In this document: positions 41,359 through 49,001 of the stretch, piece after piece
Numbering within the stretch: position 1 is the first letter of the stretch
How the letters are laid out: each line of letters opens with the position of its first letter
NCBI RefSeq assembly: GCF_000148725.1
Contig: NZ_GL476310.1
Span: 158,198-207,198, forward strand
Source of the DNA: Roseibium sp. TrichSKD4
GTDB taxonomy: Bacteria > Pseudomonadota > Alphaproteobacteria > Rhizobiales > Stappiaceae
DNA length: 49,001 bases
Reading direction: 5' to 3'
Made by a program: the position numbers and the translations under genes
The notes under the pieces: model-generated
The model's input: the letters and a program-made list of their open reading frames with translations, nothing else
What the model was told of the DNA's origin: nothing
Databases searched by the model: none

Positions 41359-42050
41359 CCTCACTCGTTCTCTTGCCGGGTATGATGTGCGATGCGCGCC
41401 TTTTTGGACCGCAAATCAAGGCCCTGTCTGGCCGACTACCCATGCATTTGGCCCCGATAACAGGCGAGGAAATAATTGAGGCGCTGGCGGCCAGTGTGCT
41501 CGACCACGCTCCAAGGCGTTTTTCACTTGTCGGATTGTCCATGGGCGGAATTGTCGCCATGGAAGTGATCCGGCAGGCCCCGGATCGGGTGGATAGATTA
41601 GCGCTTCTGGACACAAATCCGCGAGCGGAACTGGATGAGGTCAAACAGCGCCGTGAGCCGCAGATTGAAAAGGTTAGAGCCGGTTATTTGCGCGAAGTGA
41701 TGCGCGACGAACTCAAACCAAATTATCTGGCGAATGGGCCAAAACGGCAGGAAGTGCTCGATCTGTGCATGGATATGGCGCTTGATCTCGGACCTGAGGT
41801 TTTCGAGCGCCAGTCCCGTGCATTGCAAACGCGCCCCGATCAACAGGACGCGCTGAAGAGTGTCAGCGTTCCAACCCTTGTTTTGATGGGGGAAGAGGAC
41901 CGCCTATGCCCGCGCGACCGGCATGAGTTGATGCAGCGTCTCATTCCAAACGCACGCCTCGAGATCGTAAGTGGCGCTGGCCATTTGCCGACCCTTGAAC
42001 GGCCAGACACAGTCAACAATGCCTTTAAAACATGGCTGGAGCTATCATGA
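41355..42050 (+). CDS. Alpha/beta hydrolase
   Basis: A 231-residue alpha/beta-hydrolase without signal peptide. The first strand and oxyanion region are VLLPGMMCDARLFGPQ; the nucleophile elbow is GLSMGG (about residues 59-64, Ser 61); a candidate acid Asp is in LMGEEDRLCP (about 181); the catalytic His is in SGAGHLPTLERP (about 212). The GTG start shares four bases with the previous stop (GTGA), and the stop overlaps the RraA-like start. Related enzymes cleave esters, thioesters or carbon-carbon bonds of ring-cleavage products. Substrate unknown. Confidence 0.88.
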   Translation: MTSLVLLPGMMCDARLFGPQIKALSGRLPMHLAPITGEEIIEALAASVLDHAPRRFSLVGLSMGGIVAMEVIRQAPDRVDRLALLDTNPRAELDEVKQRREPQIEKVRAGYLREVMRDELKPNYLANGPKRQEVLDLCMDMALDLGPEVFERQSRALQTRPDQQDALKSVSVPTLVLMGEEDRLCPRDRHELMQRLIPNARLEIVSGAGHLPTLERPDTVNNAFKTWLELS

Positions 42051-42742
42051 CTGACGACGTGTTCGCACTCTTGAGATCGGTCGACACTCCGACCGTCTGC
42101 AACGCCATTGAAGTTGCTGAAGGGGGACGAGGGTTCAACCGTTTTACCCGCAGCACAATGCTGGCGTCTGCGCCCAATGCCGGAGCAATGGTTGGCTACG
42201 CAAGAACAGCAAAAATTTCAGCCTTGGCCCCGCCGACAGAGCCTGCGGAAGTCATCCGGGCGCGGCGGATGGATTACTATCGCTATATGTCTGAAGGACC
42301 GCGTCCGGCCTTGGCGGTCGTCGAAGACGCAGATTACCCAAATGCCATCGGCGCGTATTGGGGTGAAATCAATACAACGGTGCACAAAGGACTTGGTCTG
42401 TTTGGCGCCTTGACCAACGGTGTCATGCGGGACTTGGGTGATTTGCCTGACGGCTTTCCCGTTGTGGCCGGTTCCGTTGGCCCAAGTCACGGTTTTGTTC
42501 ACATCAAGGAAATAGATAAACCTGTGAAGATATTTGGCCTTGATATCCGCCCGGGAGAATTGGTGCATGCGGACCGTCACGGAGCTCTGGTCATTCCGCA
42601 GGCGGTGGTGCCTATTCTTGCGGATGCGATCCGCAAGCTTCTTAAGACCGAGCAGATTATTCTGGAGCCGGCACGGCAGTCTGATTTTTCATTCGAGAAA
42701 TTCGAAGCTGCATGGGCCGCTTTTGAAAAGGCACGCACCTAA
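42047..42742 (+). CDS. RraA-like aldolase-family protein
   Basis: A 231-residue member of the RraA/HMG-CHA aldolase family. Visible motifs: SVDTPTVCNAIEVAEGG at the N-terminus, GLFGALTNGVMRDLGDL, with the Arg-Asp pair that binds substrate and metal, and GELVHADRHGALVIPQAVV, holding the second conserved Asp. Many such proteins are class II aldolases or decarboxylases of 4-hydroxy-4-methyl-2-oxoglutarate type compounds, needing Mg2+ or Mn2+; the older name 'dimethylmenaquinone methyltransferase' is a misassignment. ATG 42047 overlaps the hydrolase stop by four bases. It is the last gene of the catabolic operon and would split a C4-C7 oxo-acid near the end of the pathway, by inference. Confidence 0.85.
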   Translation: MTDDVFALLRSVDTPTVCNAIEVAEGGRGFNRFTRSTMLASAPNAGAMVGYARTAKISALAPPTEPAEVIRARRMDYYRYMSEGPRPALAVVEDADYPNAIGAYWGEINTTVHKGLGLFGALTNGVMRDLGDLPDGFPVVAGSVGPSHGFVHIKEIDKPVKIFGLDIRPGELVHADRHGALVIPQAVVPILADAIRKLLKTEQIILEPARQSDFSFEKFEAAWAAFEKART

Positions 42743-42838
42743 CTTTAAGCAAAATCCGAGACAGGGCATGGAAGATTTGGCCGTGATTGGGTAAAAGCGC
42801 TGAAATTGTGCAATTAAGAAATCGACGCGAATTAGCAT

Positions 42839-44044
42839 ATGCCCACCATAAAACTGCTGCTTGGCCTATATTTTGTTTTAATGGCGACACCATTCTTGAT
42901 GGTTTTGTCCAGAAATATCGCTAGCCCAATTTTAGTGGGGTTCGCAGTACTGGGTGTCGCTCTTTTATTGGCATCACGAGATTTTCAACTTGAGAAAGTG
43001 AAAACACAGCTGAGTGCGTTTCGAACGCCTCTTATTCTTTCAGGACTGCTGTTGTGCTTTATGGGGGCATCCCTCCTCTGGTCACCCATTCCGCTCCGTG
43101 GCGCTGATGCGTGGACAGCCACTCTATTGAACGTAGCGGCTTTGATCGCCGCTTTTTTAGTGGTTGCGCGGTTCAGGCCAAATTCTCAGACAGTGCATCT
43201 GGGTCTGGCAGTAAGCCTTGTGATTACTGCCGTGCTCATTTTGATCGAAATTCACTATCAGTCACCTGTCAGGACATTTCTTGGCGGAACTGCCGAATTG
43301 TTTCGTATGAACCGGGCGGCAGTCGCAATTTCATTGTTTTTGCCATTATTGTTTTACGTGACACCAAAAAGGCCGTTCCATCTTGTTGCGCTGGCGATCA
43401 TCACAGTCCTTGGCATTTATGGGATTTTTTCCTCAATAAGCGAAAGTGCAAAACTAGCTGTTTTGGTCGCGCCGATAGCCGCAGCAGGTGCATATACTTT
43501 TGGTCGCGCAGCAATACCGTATTTTGCCGCTGGAGTGTTGATCTCTCTTTGGGGATCACCGTTCGTTGCGCCCTACATAAATGACCTCATTCCGCAGACC
43601 GTTCACGAAGTGGTCGGCTATGGAACACTTGGCGTGCGCGCCGATATCTGGTCGTCGTTTGGAAGTTTGCTTTCGCTTAAGCCGATATTTGGACAGGGTT
43701 TGGAGGCAAGCTATGTAGCTGCGGATGTACACGGGCATCTGGTTCCAGATGAGAAGATGCTTGGAATGGCGCATCCGCACAATTTCGCGGTGCAGGTATG
43801 GTATGAACTTGGCCTCACGGGTGTTGTTTTGGTCACAGCATTACTTCTGATGTTTTTCAGAAGCCTTAGACACCTCCCCAGAGCGATGATGCCAGCCGTG
43901 TTGGCGACCACCTCAGCAGTCTGGACAGTTGCACTCGTCAGTCACGGTGCCTCGCAATCCTGGTGGTGGAGCCTCGTTGGCATTGTGGCACTAATCTGGG
44001 TTGTTATCTATTTGACTCAACAGGAGACCAATGCGCCGACGTGA
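42839..44044 (+). CDS. O-antigen ligase/polymerase-like membrane protein
   Basis: A 401-residue protein with about eleven hydrophobic helices and a longer periplasmic loop (about 265-320) that ends in AHPHNFAVQVWYELGLTG, the Wzy_C/WaaL signature with the conserved histidine. Family members polymerise or ligate undecaprenyl-linked glycans at the outer face of the inner membrane. GC content and codon use look lower than in the preceding operon, fitting an acquired surface-polysaccharide segment. It converges with the KpsC-like gene 33 bases on. Whether it is ligase or polymerase cannot be told. Confidence 0.82.
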   Translation: MPTIKLLLGLYFVLMATPFLMVLSRNIASPILVGFAVLGVALLLASRDFQLEKVKTQLSAFRTPLILSGLLLCFMGASLLWSPIPLRGADAWTATLLNVAALIAAFLVVARFRPNSQTVHLGLAVSLVITAVLILIEIHYQSPVRTFLGGTAELFRMNRAAVAISLFLPLLFYVTPKRPFHLVALAIITVLGIYGIFSSISESAKLAVLVAPIAAAGAYTFGRAAIPYFAAGVLISLWGSPFVAPYINDLIPQTVHEVVGYGTLGVRADIWSSFGSLLSLKPIFGQGLEASYVAADVHGHLVPDEKMLGMAHPHNFAVQVWYELGLTGVVLVTALLLMFFRSLRHLPRAMMPAVLATTSAVWTVALVSHGASQSWWWSLVGIVALIWVVIYLTQQETNAPT

Positions 44045-44077
44045 TGGGCACAAAACTCTCCATCTCAAATACTTTAC

Positions 44078-45286
44078 CTATCGATAGATTGTTCCAAGCG
44101 GAACAGCGTGACCGGTTTCGGGGTCGACATAGACGGATTGACGGATCATCAACTCAACTGCAACATCAATTGGACGAAGGGTGTTTGTTCTACGGCTGCA
44201 GCTGACGTGATCGACCGTGAAGCCCCAGTTTGAATAAAACGACACACCATAACAGTGCACCACGCAGCCTCGGAGTGCTGCCTCCAGCCCAACGCCGGAC
44301 GTGATCGTCGCGACGATTGGCTGCTGTTCCAGCAATTCAATGATGTTTTGTTTTTCTGGCACAATCTGCAATTCAGGAAATCTGTATTGTAGATCGGCAA
44401 TCTCTCTTTCGTTGGTTTTGTTTTTTGGATGCGCCTTGTAATAAAAACGCTTGGTTTCCGGCCATTCTGTTTTGCTCAGAACTTGCTCGACAAGGTGGGT
44501 ATTAGTGGCGCAAACGGTGTCCGTGTAAGTCAATGCTTGGTCACCCCGAACCTGCCCGATGATCAATACCGAGCCTTCTTCCAGCAAATAGGCCTCACTA
44601 TCAAGCGGCGAAAACTTGGTCACGCCTCGCTTAACTAGCGTATCGATTGTTTTCTCGTTCTCCAGGCGTCGATCGATGTCTCCTTTTGTGAGTGCGTTGA
44701 GGGCTTCTTCCAGTTGGGATGGCTGACGACCGTCAAAATACATTCCCTTGGAGCTGAATATGTATGACGTCAAAAAGCGCTCACAGGCCGGGCCGGGCAC
44801 AAGGCCGGCTTCAATCCGCGTGACTTCCCCAAAATACTCTTCAAACGAAAATCCCAGATTGATATGATCCCGATACCCCCAAACAACAGTTTTGGTTCCG
44901 GAAGGCAGTAGCCTTTGTATAAATGTCAATTTGCGGCGAGCCGAGTGTTCGCGAAAACCAAAGCCGCCTCGAAAATAGTTGGCCCTAATGGCGATTGCAT
45001 CCGGTGCAAAAGCAGACAAAAACCGGCGTTCTTTGTCGTTGACGGAGAGACCGAACACTAATTGTCGATTTTTGGGCAGCACAAGCAACCGCAAACACAA
45101 GAAGTAGAATTTGAGATGGTTGAGAAGACTTCTCACGCAAACACCATGTCTAAGGAAACCCGCGGAAGTGGAGCGCAGTACGTATGACCCGCTGCTGCAT
45201 TCAATGCAATGAGGTTTAACCATTCCTGTGTAAGGTAGGTGAGGTAAACATGGCGGAGAGAGAGTCCGCTTGTGTATCAGTTTCAA
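44078..45286 (-). CDS. KpsC/KpsS-like capsule glycosyltransferase
   Basis: A protein of up to 402 residues related to the capsule polysaccharide export/modification family. The C-terminal half shows the pattern VLIIGQVRGDQAL, FYYKAHPKNK, ATITSGVGLEAALRGCVVHCYGVSFYSNWGFTVD, matching the retaining beta-Kdo transferase module of KpsC, which builds the Kdo linker on capsule lipid. KpsC itself has two such modules (about 700 residues); only one is present here, as in shorter relatives. The start is uncertain: TTG 45286 or ATG 45221-45223, neither with an ideal ribosome binding site. The N-terminal third is less conserved. No export genes (KpsD, KpsE, KpsM, KpsT) are next to it. Confidence 0.8.
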   Translation of the reverse strand: MKLIHKRTLSPPCLPHLPYTGMVKPHCIECSSGSYVLRSTSAGFLRHGVCVRSLLNHLKFYFLCLRLLVLPKNRQLVFGLSVNDKERRFLSAFAPDAIAIRANYFRGGFGFREHSARRKLTFIQRLLPSGTKTVVWGYRDHINLGFSFEEYFGEVTRIEAGLVPGPACERFLTSYIFSSKGMYFDGRQPSQLEEALNALTKGDIDRRLENEKTIDTLVKRGVTKFSPLDSEAYLLEEGSVLIIGQVRGDQALTYTDTVCATNTHLVEQVLSKTEWPETKRFYYKAHPKNKTNEREIADLQYRFPELQIVPEKQNIIELLEQQPIVATITSGVGLEAALRGCVVHCYGVSFYSNWGFTVDHVSCSRRTNTLRPIDVAVELMIRQSVYVDPETGHAVPLGTIYR

Positions 45287-45358
45287 GTCATCTCATGGAG
45301 TTCTGGTCAGTCCATCGTGTATAAAATGATGGGCTGTTTGATGGGCTGATGAGATCTA

Positions 45359-46573
45359 ATGATGTTGAGCGATGCCAAAGCGCGGAAAATATAACCTGAT
45401 GACAAACCCATATTGGATGGGTCGATCAAGGGGCTCTATTTGTTTCCTGCCAAGACCCATGGGCAAGGAAAATGGATCTTGCGCTTTACGTCTCCTGAGA
45501 CCGGGAAGCGGCGAGACATGGGTTTGGGGAGCTATCCCACATTCTCGGTAAAACGTGCGCGCGAAATCGCATTCTAAGCACGCAAGCTGATCGACATGAA
45601 AATCGATCCGATTGAAGACCGGGAGCGAGAAGCCAAGGTTCAAAAGGCGCAGATGGAAATGCCGTCTTTCGAAGAAGCGGCCCGAAAGGTCCATGAAGAC
45701 AAGAAGTCAGGGTTCAAGAACGCCAAGCACGCAGAGCAATGGATCAACACGCTCGAGCAGTATGTGTTCCCAGATTTGGGAAGGTCTCTGGTTTCTGAAC
45801 TGACCGCAGCAGATTTCGCCAGAGCTCTGAAGCCCATATGGCTGGAGAAGGCCGAGACTGCGAGCCGCGTCAAGCAGCGATGTGATGCGGTCATGAAGTG
45901 GAGCGCGGCCAGAGGGTATGTGCTTGCCAGTCCCGTCGGTGTCGTTGATCAGCTCCTGCCCAAGCAACCGGGCAAACGGGAACGTGTTGCGCATCAACCT
46001 GCCGTTCCGTGGCGAGATATTCCGGAATTTGTTCAAACGGTCTTGAGGCAGGGGCTTAGAACCAAAGCCAAGATCATGCTCGATGTTCTGATTTTGACGG
46101 CTGCCCGGTCTGGGGAAGTTCGATTGATGGAGTGGTCAGAGCTGGATCTTCAAAATGGTATCTGGATATTGCCCGCCCAGCGCATGAAGGCAAAAACACT
46201 GCATCGGGTTCCGCTATCGCCATATCTTGTCAGCCTCTTTGAGGATCTGCGGAGTTCAGCTTCTCCCGATACATCTCTTGTATTCCCCTCTCGCAAGAAC
46301 ACCCCGATCAGTGACATGACGCTGACGAAGTTTTTGCGGGATCACAAAGTTGCCAGTGACACGCCTGGGCGCTTTGCAACAGCACAAGGTTTTCGTTCCA
46401 GTTTCCGTGATTGGGCGTCAGAAAACGGATACCCACGTGACTTGGCAGAGCGAGCTCTTGCTCACACCATCAAAAACTCCACCGAAGCAGCCTACCACCG
46501 CACAGACCTAATCGAACAACGAAGCGAAATGATGCTTGATTGGGAAGGCTGGGTATTGTGTTGCTGTACCTAA
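45359..46573 (+). pseudogene. Tyrosine integrase (P4/DUF4102 type), two in-frame stops
   Basis: A 404-codon integrase frame with TAA at 45392-45394 (after KARKI) and 45575-45577 (after REIAF). Between and after them the frame is intact: the DUF4102 N-terminal domain (PDDKPILDGSIKGLYLF; MGLGSYPTFSVKRARE), the core-binding domain, and the catalytic domain with Arg in AARSGEVRL, FRSSFRDWA and ALAHTIKNSTEAAYHR, containing the likely active-site His and Tyr. The His usual in HxxR is Gln (QGFRSS). Both stops fit single-base changes of AAA and GAA. A fragment from ATG 45596 would lack the N-terminal arm-binding part. No tRNA or att duplicate was found beside it. It marks an old integration event. 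Confidence 0.85.
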
Positions 46574-46850
46574 GCGTACTGGTCATTTTCAACTCTAGTG
46601 ATCGCAAAAAAAAGCCAACACAATTATAATCGAACTTGCCGGGTTCTGTTGACGCTTAGGGACACTTATTCATCAAGCTTTGTTGGCGTCTCGATCACTC
46701 GTCTCAATTCAATTTGGCGAATTCATACAAGTCATCTTCGATCCGCACTGCTCCATTTTGCGCTAGATCTTTACTTAGCTGCTCATCCTTGGCCTTCACG
46801 CCAACCACACCTTCATCTCGCAAAACCTTGAACGAGTATGCTGTTGGTTG
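46574..46850. other. Gene-poor AT-rich stretch
   Basis: About 280 bases downstream of the integrase remnant. No frame with a ribosome binding site or family resemblance was seen, and I found no direct repeat convincing as an att site. Confidence 0.45.
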
Positions 46851-47516
46851 CTACCTTACAAGCACTTCAGCAATTGGAGATGGGTTTGGCCCCCAAGCTG
46901 CTAAGGATACAGCATAAGCAGAGTTGATATCGAGAGCTGAATACATAATCTGCTGATAAATAGAGTTTTCGGATTTCTTTTGTCCCTTCAGCCCATTGTT
47001 GATCAACATGGACATCTGGCTCGTAGATTGCGTATCGCCAATGGAACTTAAATTCGTGCTATTTCTATTTTTGGCCGAAACAACAGGCGTTTGGCTTCGG
47101 TGTGTGTGAATTTGCTGACTATCACCATTAGTTTTCGTCGTTATTGGCTCACTTAAGACAGTTACCCTTGGCTGTGTCGAGACCTGATGTAGCTGCCCCA
47201 ACTGGTTTTGCAAAACCACAAGCTGTGTTTGGAGGCCTGCCAGTTGACTTTGAATAGATGCAACATTGCTCGTACCAGCATTGTTTTGAACCTGAAGCAA
47301 AGCAACCTGTTGCTGCATCTTGGTCAAGTGATCCAGCTCACTGGATTGGCTAAAGCTTCCCAATAGCATCAGTGTTCCGATTATTCCGATTGAAAGCCCG
47401 GCTATCGGCAATACGAAAAGCTTGTATTTTAAAACACTGTCGATTGAGAGTTTTGATCTCGTTGACGCTGATGTATCTGACATATCGATATCAATGACTT
47501 TCGGTCTACTGGTCAT
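46851..47516 (-). CDS. Membrane-anchored coiled-coil protein, unknown
   Basis: A 221-residue protein I do not recognise. Residues about 1-30 are polar; one hydrophobic helix follows (YKLFVLPIAGLSIGIIGTLMLL, about 31-52); then a Gln/Leu-rich heptad region of about 50 residues (LTKMQQQVALLQVQ..., LAGLQTQLVVLQNQLGQL) forms a likely coiled coil on the far side of the membrane. The last 100 residues are Ser/Thr/Asn/Gln-rich and poorly structured. ATG 47514-47516 is preferred: GGTGA sits a few bases upstream and it starts five bases after the stop of the pentapeptide gene, so the two form an operon. A structural or surface-anchoring partner of the pentapeptide protein is inference. Confidence 0.6.
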   Translation of the reverse strand: MTSRPKVIDIDMSDTSASTRSKLSIDSVLKYKLFVLPIAGLSIGIIGTLMLLGSFSQSSELDHLTKMQQQVALLQVQNNAGTSNVASIQSQLAGLQTQLVVLQNQLGQLHQVSTQPRVTVLSEPITTKTNGDSQQIHTHRSQTPVVSAKNRNSTNLSSIGDTQSTSQMSMLINNGLKGQKKSENSIYQQIMYSALDINSAYAVSLAAWGPNPSPIAEVLVR

Positions 47517-47521
47517 GAGAT

Positions 47522-48160
47522 TCACCAATCAAAGGGGCACCCGTGGCAACCTTGCATGTAAGCGTCTTGGAAGATTGCAAAGGTGATGTTTGTGCCGTCA
47601 TCAAGAAAAGCGCCCTCAAGATTACTGTCGAAGAGCTTCATTTCCTGAAGGTTTGCGCTCGTAAGATTGGCGCCTTTAAGCTGAACCTTGTTGGCCCGAA
47701 CCATTTCTAGGTTCGCCGCAGTTAAATCCGCACCTGACCAATCAGCAGCAGAGATACGGGCATACTCCATGTTTGTTGCCCGCATGTCCGCACCTCGAGC
47801 CTTCGATTTTTGCATGAATGCTCGAATGAAAGACGCGCCTTTAAGATCAGCGCGATCGAAATTCGCAAAACGAAGGTTCGCGTCATCAAAACGTGCGCGC
47901 GCGAGTTTCGCGTCTGCAAAATTTATCCCAAACAAGTCCAAATTCGACAAGTTAGCGTGCCGAAGATCAACACCAGAACAATCGGACTTTGGCTCTAAAC
48001 GGCATCCATTAATCACCAACACTCCGTCTGCGCCGGGTTGTGGGCCATCATAGGTCCAGCCACTATCTCCATAGTTGACGTCTTCATCGAAAGCGATTGC
48101 GGGTTCCAAGTTCAAAACCAGAAAGACCAATAAAATGCAGGAAAAAACGACAGGAAACAT
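47522..48160 (-). CDS. Secreted pentapeptide-repeat protein
   Basis: A 212-residue protein. ATG 48158-48160 is chosen over an upstream TTG because AGGAG lies at the right distance and because it starts exactly at a signal peptide (MFPVVFSCILLVFLVLNLEPAIA, cleavage near residue 23). The mature part has a short variable head, then about 24 pentapeptide units of A(D/N)LXX type from about residue 62 (LRHANLSNLDLFGINFADAKL...), which fold into a right-handed quadrilateral beta-helix, and ends with Cys-His-Gly-Cys near the C-terminus. Three earlier cysteines may form disulfides. Most pentapeptide proteins are cytosolic, so export is notable. Paired with the coiled-coil membrane protein downstream. 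Confidence 0.82.
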   Translation of the reverse strand: MFPVVFSCILLVFLVLNLEPAIAFDEDVNYGDSGWTYDGPQPGADGVLVINGCRLEPKSDCSGVDLRHANLSNLDLFGINFADAKLARARFDDANLRFANFDRADLKGASFIRAFMQKSKARGADMRATNMEYARISAADWSGADLTAANLEMVRANKVQLKGANLTSANLQEMKLFDSNLEGAFLDDGTNITFAIFQDAYMQGCHGCPFDW

Positions 48161-48323
48161 TGCCAAACTCCTGAGTAATGTAGAGGCCAATTCATGCTGG
48201 CCTCTACTGCGTTCGCGCTGAAAAACCCCTTAACTGATTGAAGAGTATGGATACCCATTGGGTTTTGGATGTGTGAATATGCCGGTTAGTTGATCCGAAG
48301 CACGCATTTTCTGGCATATTCTC

Positions 48324-49001
48324 ATGAGACCTTCAAAACGCAACAAACGGTGTGGCGATCTGTTCAAGGAACGCCTGGCCGCAATCATCGATATGAACCA
48401 TTCGTTGGTGCGGCTGTCTGGTCTGATGCCTTGGGATGAATTTGATGCGGAGTTCGGCAGGCATTATCGCCCCTTGGGACGACCGGCCAAACCAACGCGT
48501 CTGATGGCCGGGCTGCACTTTCTCAAGCACATGTACGATCTTTCCGATGAAGAGACGGTTGAGCGTTGGGTTGAAAACCCCTACTGGCAGTCTTTCTGCG
48601 GTTTTGAGTTTTTCCAGCACCAATTCCCCATTGATCCCTCAACCATGACCCGCTGGCGCAAACGGATTGGTCCTGAGGGAATGGAAAAGCTTCTTTCTGC
48701 TACGGTAGGTGTTGCGATTGAGAGCGGGACGATCAAGAAGAGCAGCCTTGAGCGGGTCTTGGTTGATACGACCGTCAACCCAAAGCCATTGCCCATCCCA
48801 CCGATAGCCGTCTTTATCACAAAGCCTTGCAGCTTCTGGTGCGCCAGGCCAAGAGGGCCGGCATCATCTTGCGTCGCAGCCATACCAGAGTTGCCAAAAG
48901 CGGCCTTGATGGCGGCCGTTATGCCATGCCAACAGTTCAGCGATGCGCCGGACTCAAAAGCTGAGACTATCTGGCGGTCTATCGCGACATCTCCGCAGAT
49001 C
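48324..49001 (+). pseudogene. IS5-family transposase, frameshifted, runs off window
   Basis: From ATG 48324 the frame gives an IS5-type N-terminal domain (MPWDEFDAEFG, RLMAGLHFLKHMYDLSDEE, WVENPYWQSFCGFEFF, IDPSTMTRWRKRIG), then the first catalytic Asp in VLVDTTVNPK at about residue 153. Immediately after this (near 48785) similarity moves to another frame, where AHPTDSRLYHKAL and RQAKRAGI follow; expected AAGGCCATT is AAGCCATT, one G short. Further indels occur toward 48950, where the frame again no longer reads like a transposase. The reading frame stays open to the window edge only by chance. So this is a decayed element; its left terminal repeat was not identified in 48190-48320. Confidence 0.82.

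Noticed and set aside
45287-45358. tRNA gene fragment as integration site beside the integrase
   Set aside because: No cloverleaf-like segment or T-loop consensus could be found in the flanking sequence.
1-49001. CRISPR array, rRNA or tRNA genes
   Set aside because: No regularly spaced direct repeats and no RNA gene consensus were seen on either strand.

Overview
The window looks like the chromosome of a marine or rhizobial-type alphaproteobacterium. The evidence is the Hsp20-DUF1150 pair behind an RpoH-type promoter, a tiny gene whose ribosome binding site matches the alphaproteobacterial 16S 3' end over 16 bases, an OpgC-type glucan-modification protein, and moderately high GC with mostly tightly packed operons. 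A Stappiaceae-like genome (Roseibium/Labrenzia) is a guess from general flavour only. No tRNA, rRNA or CRISPR array was seen.

Layout. 1-2.2 kb: a broken MFS transporter and an MmcQ/YjbR protein, divergent from a LysR regulator, with a 41-base hairpin repeat between them. 2.2-12.3 kb: housekeeping and stress genes (Hsp20/DUF1150, OpgC, a TTC38-like TPR protein, YeeE/YedE thiosulfate-type permease, GIY-YIG protein, peroxiredoxin, a 25-codon gene, maleylacetoacetate isomerase, an SDR gene with one internal TGA, a voltage-gated-type K+ channel with a C-terminal zinc ribbon, a secreted esterase). 12.4-17.1 kb: CaiB-type CoA-transferase, ThDP enzyme, panC and panB. 17.2-20.3 kb: BLUF photoreceptor, an orphan Tat-exported solute-binding protein gene with one internal TGA, and a sterol desaturase family protein.

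20.5-27.9 kb holds a five-gene same-strand cluster: SWIM zinc finger protein, DUF5691, MoxR-type AAA+ ATPase, DUF5682 (TraB/EreA-like) and a vWA/MIDAS protein. The first four are overlapping or abutting. It looks like a self-contained NTP-dependent system of unknown function and is the best candidate for an under-described system. Its first gene carries a one-base deletion in a G run.

27.9-42.7 kb is a large catabolic locus: a complete ABC importer, four SnoaL/NTF2-like proteins, a HisD-family dehydrogenase, an SDR, a LacI regulator, a bicupin, a MetE/epoxyalkane:CoM-transferase-like protein, an alpha/beta hydrolase and an RraA-like protein. Three copies of a TTGCATNCGNATGCAA-type palindrome lie at its promoters and are the probable LacI operators, making it one regulon. 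The substrate is not known.

42.8-49.0 kb is AT-richer and island-like: an O-antigen-ligase/Wzy-type membrane protein, a KpsC-like capsule glycosyltransferase, a decayed tyrosine integrase with two in-frame stops, a membrane coiled-coil protein paired with a secreted pentapeptide-repeat protein, and a decayed IS5-type transposase running off the right edge. Six genes in the window carry disabling lesions (MFS, SDR, solute-binding protein, SWIM, integrase, transposase). Some of the single-base ones may be sequencing errors rather than real decay.
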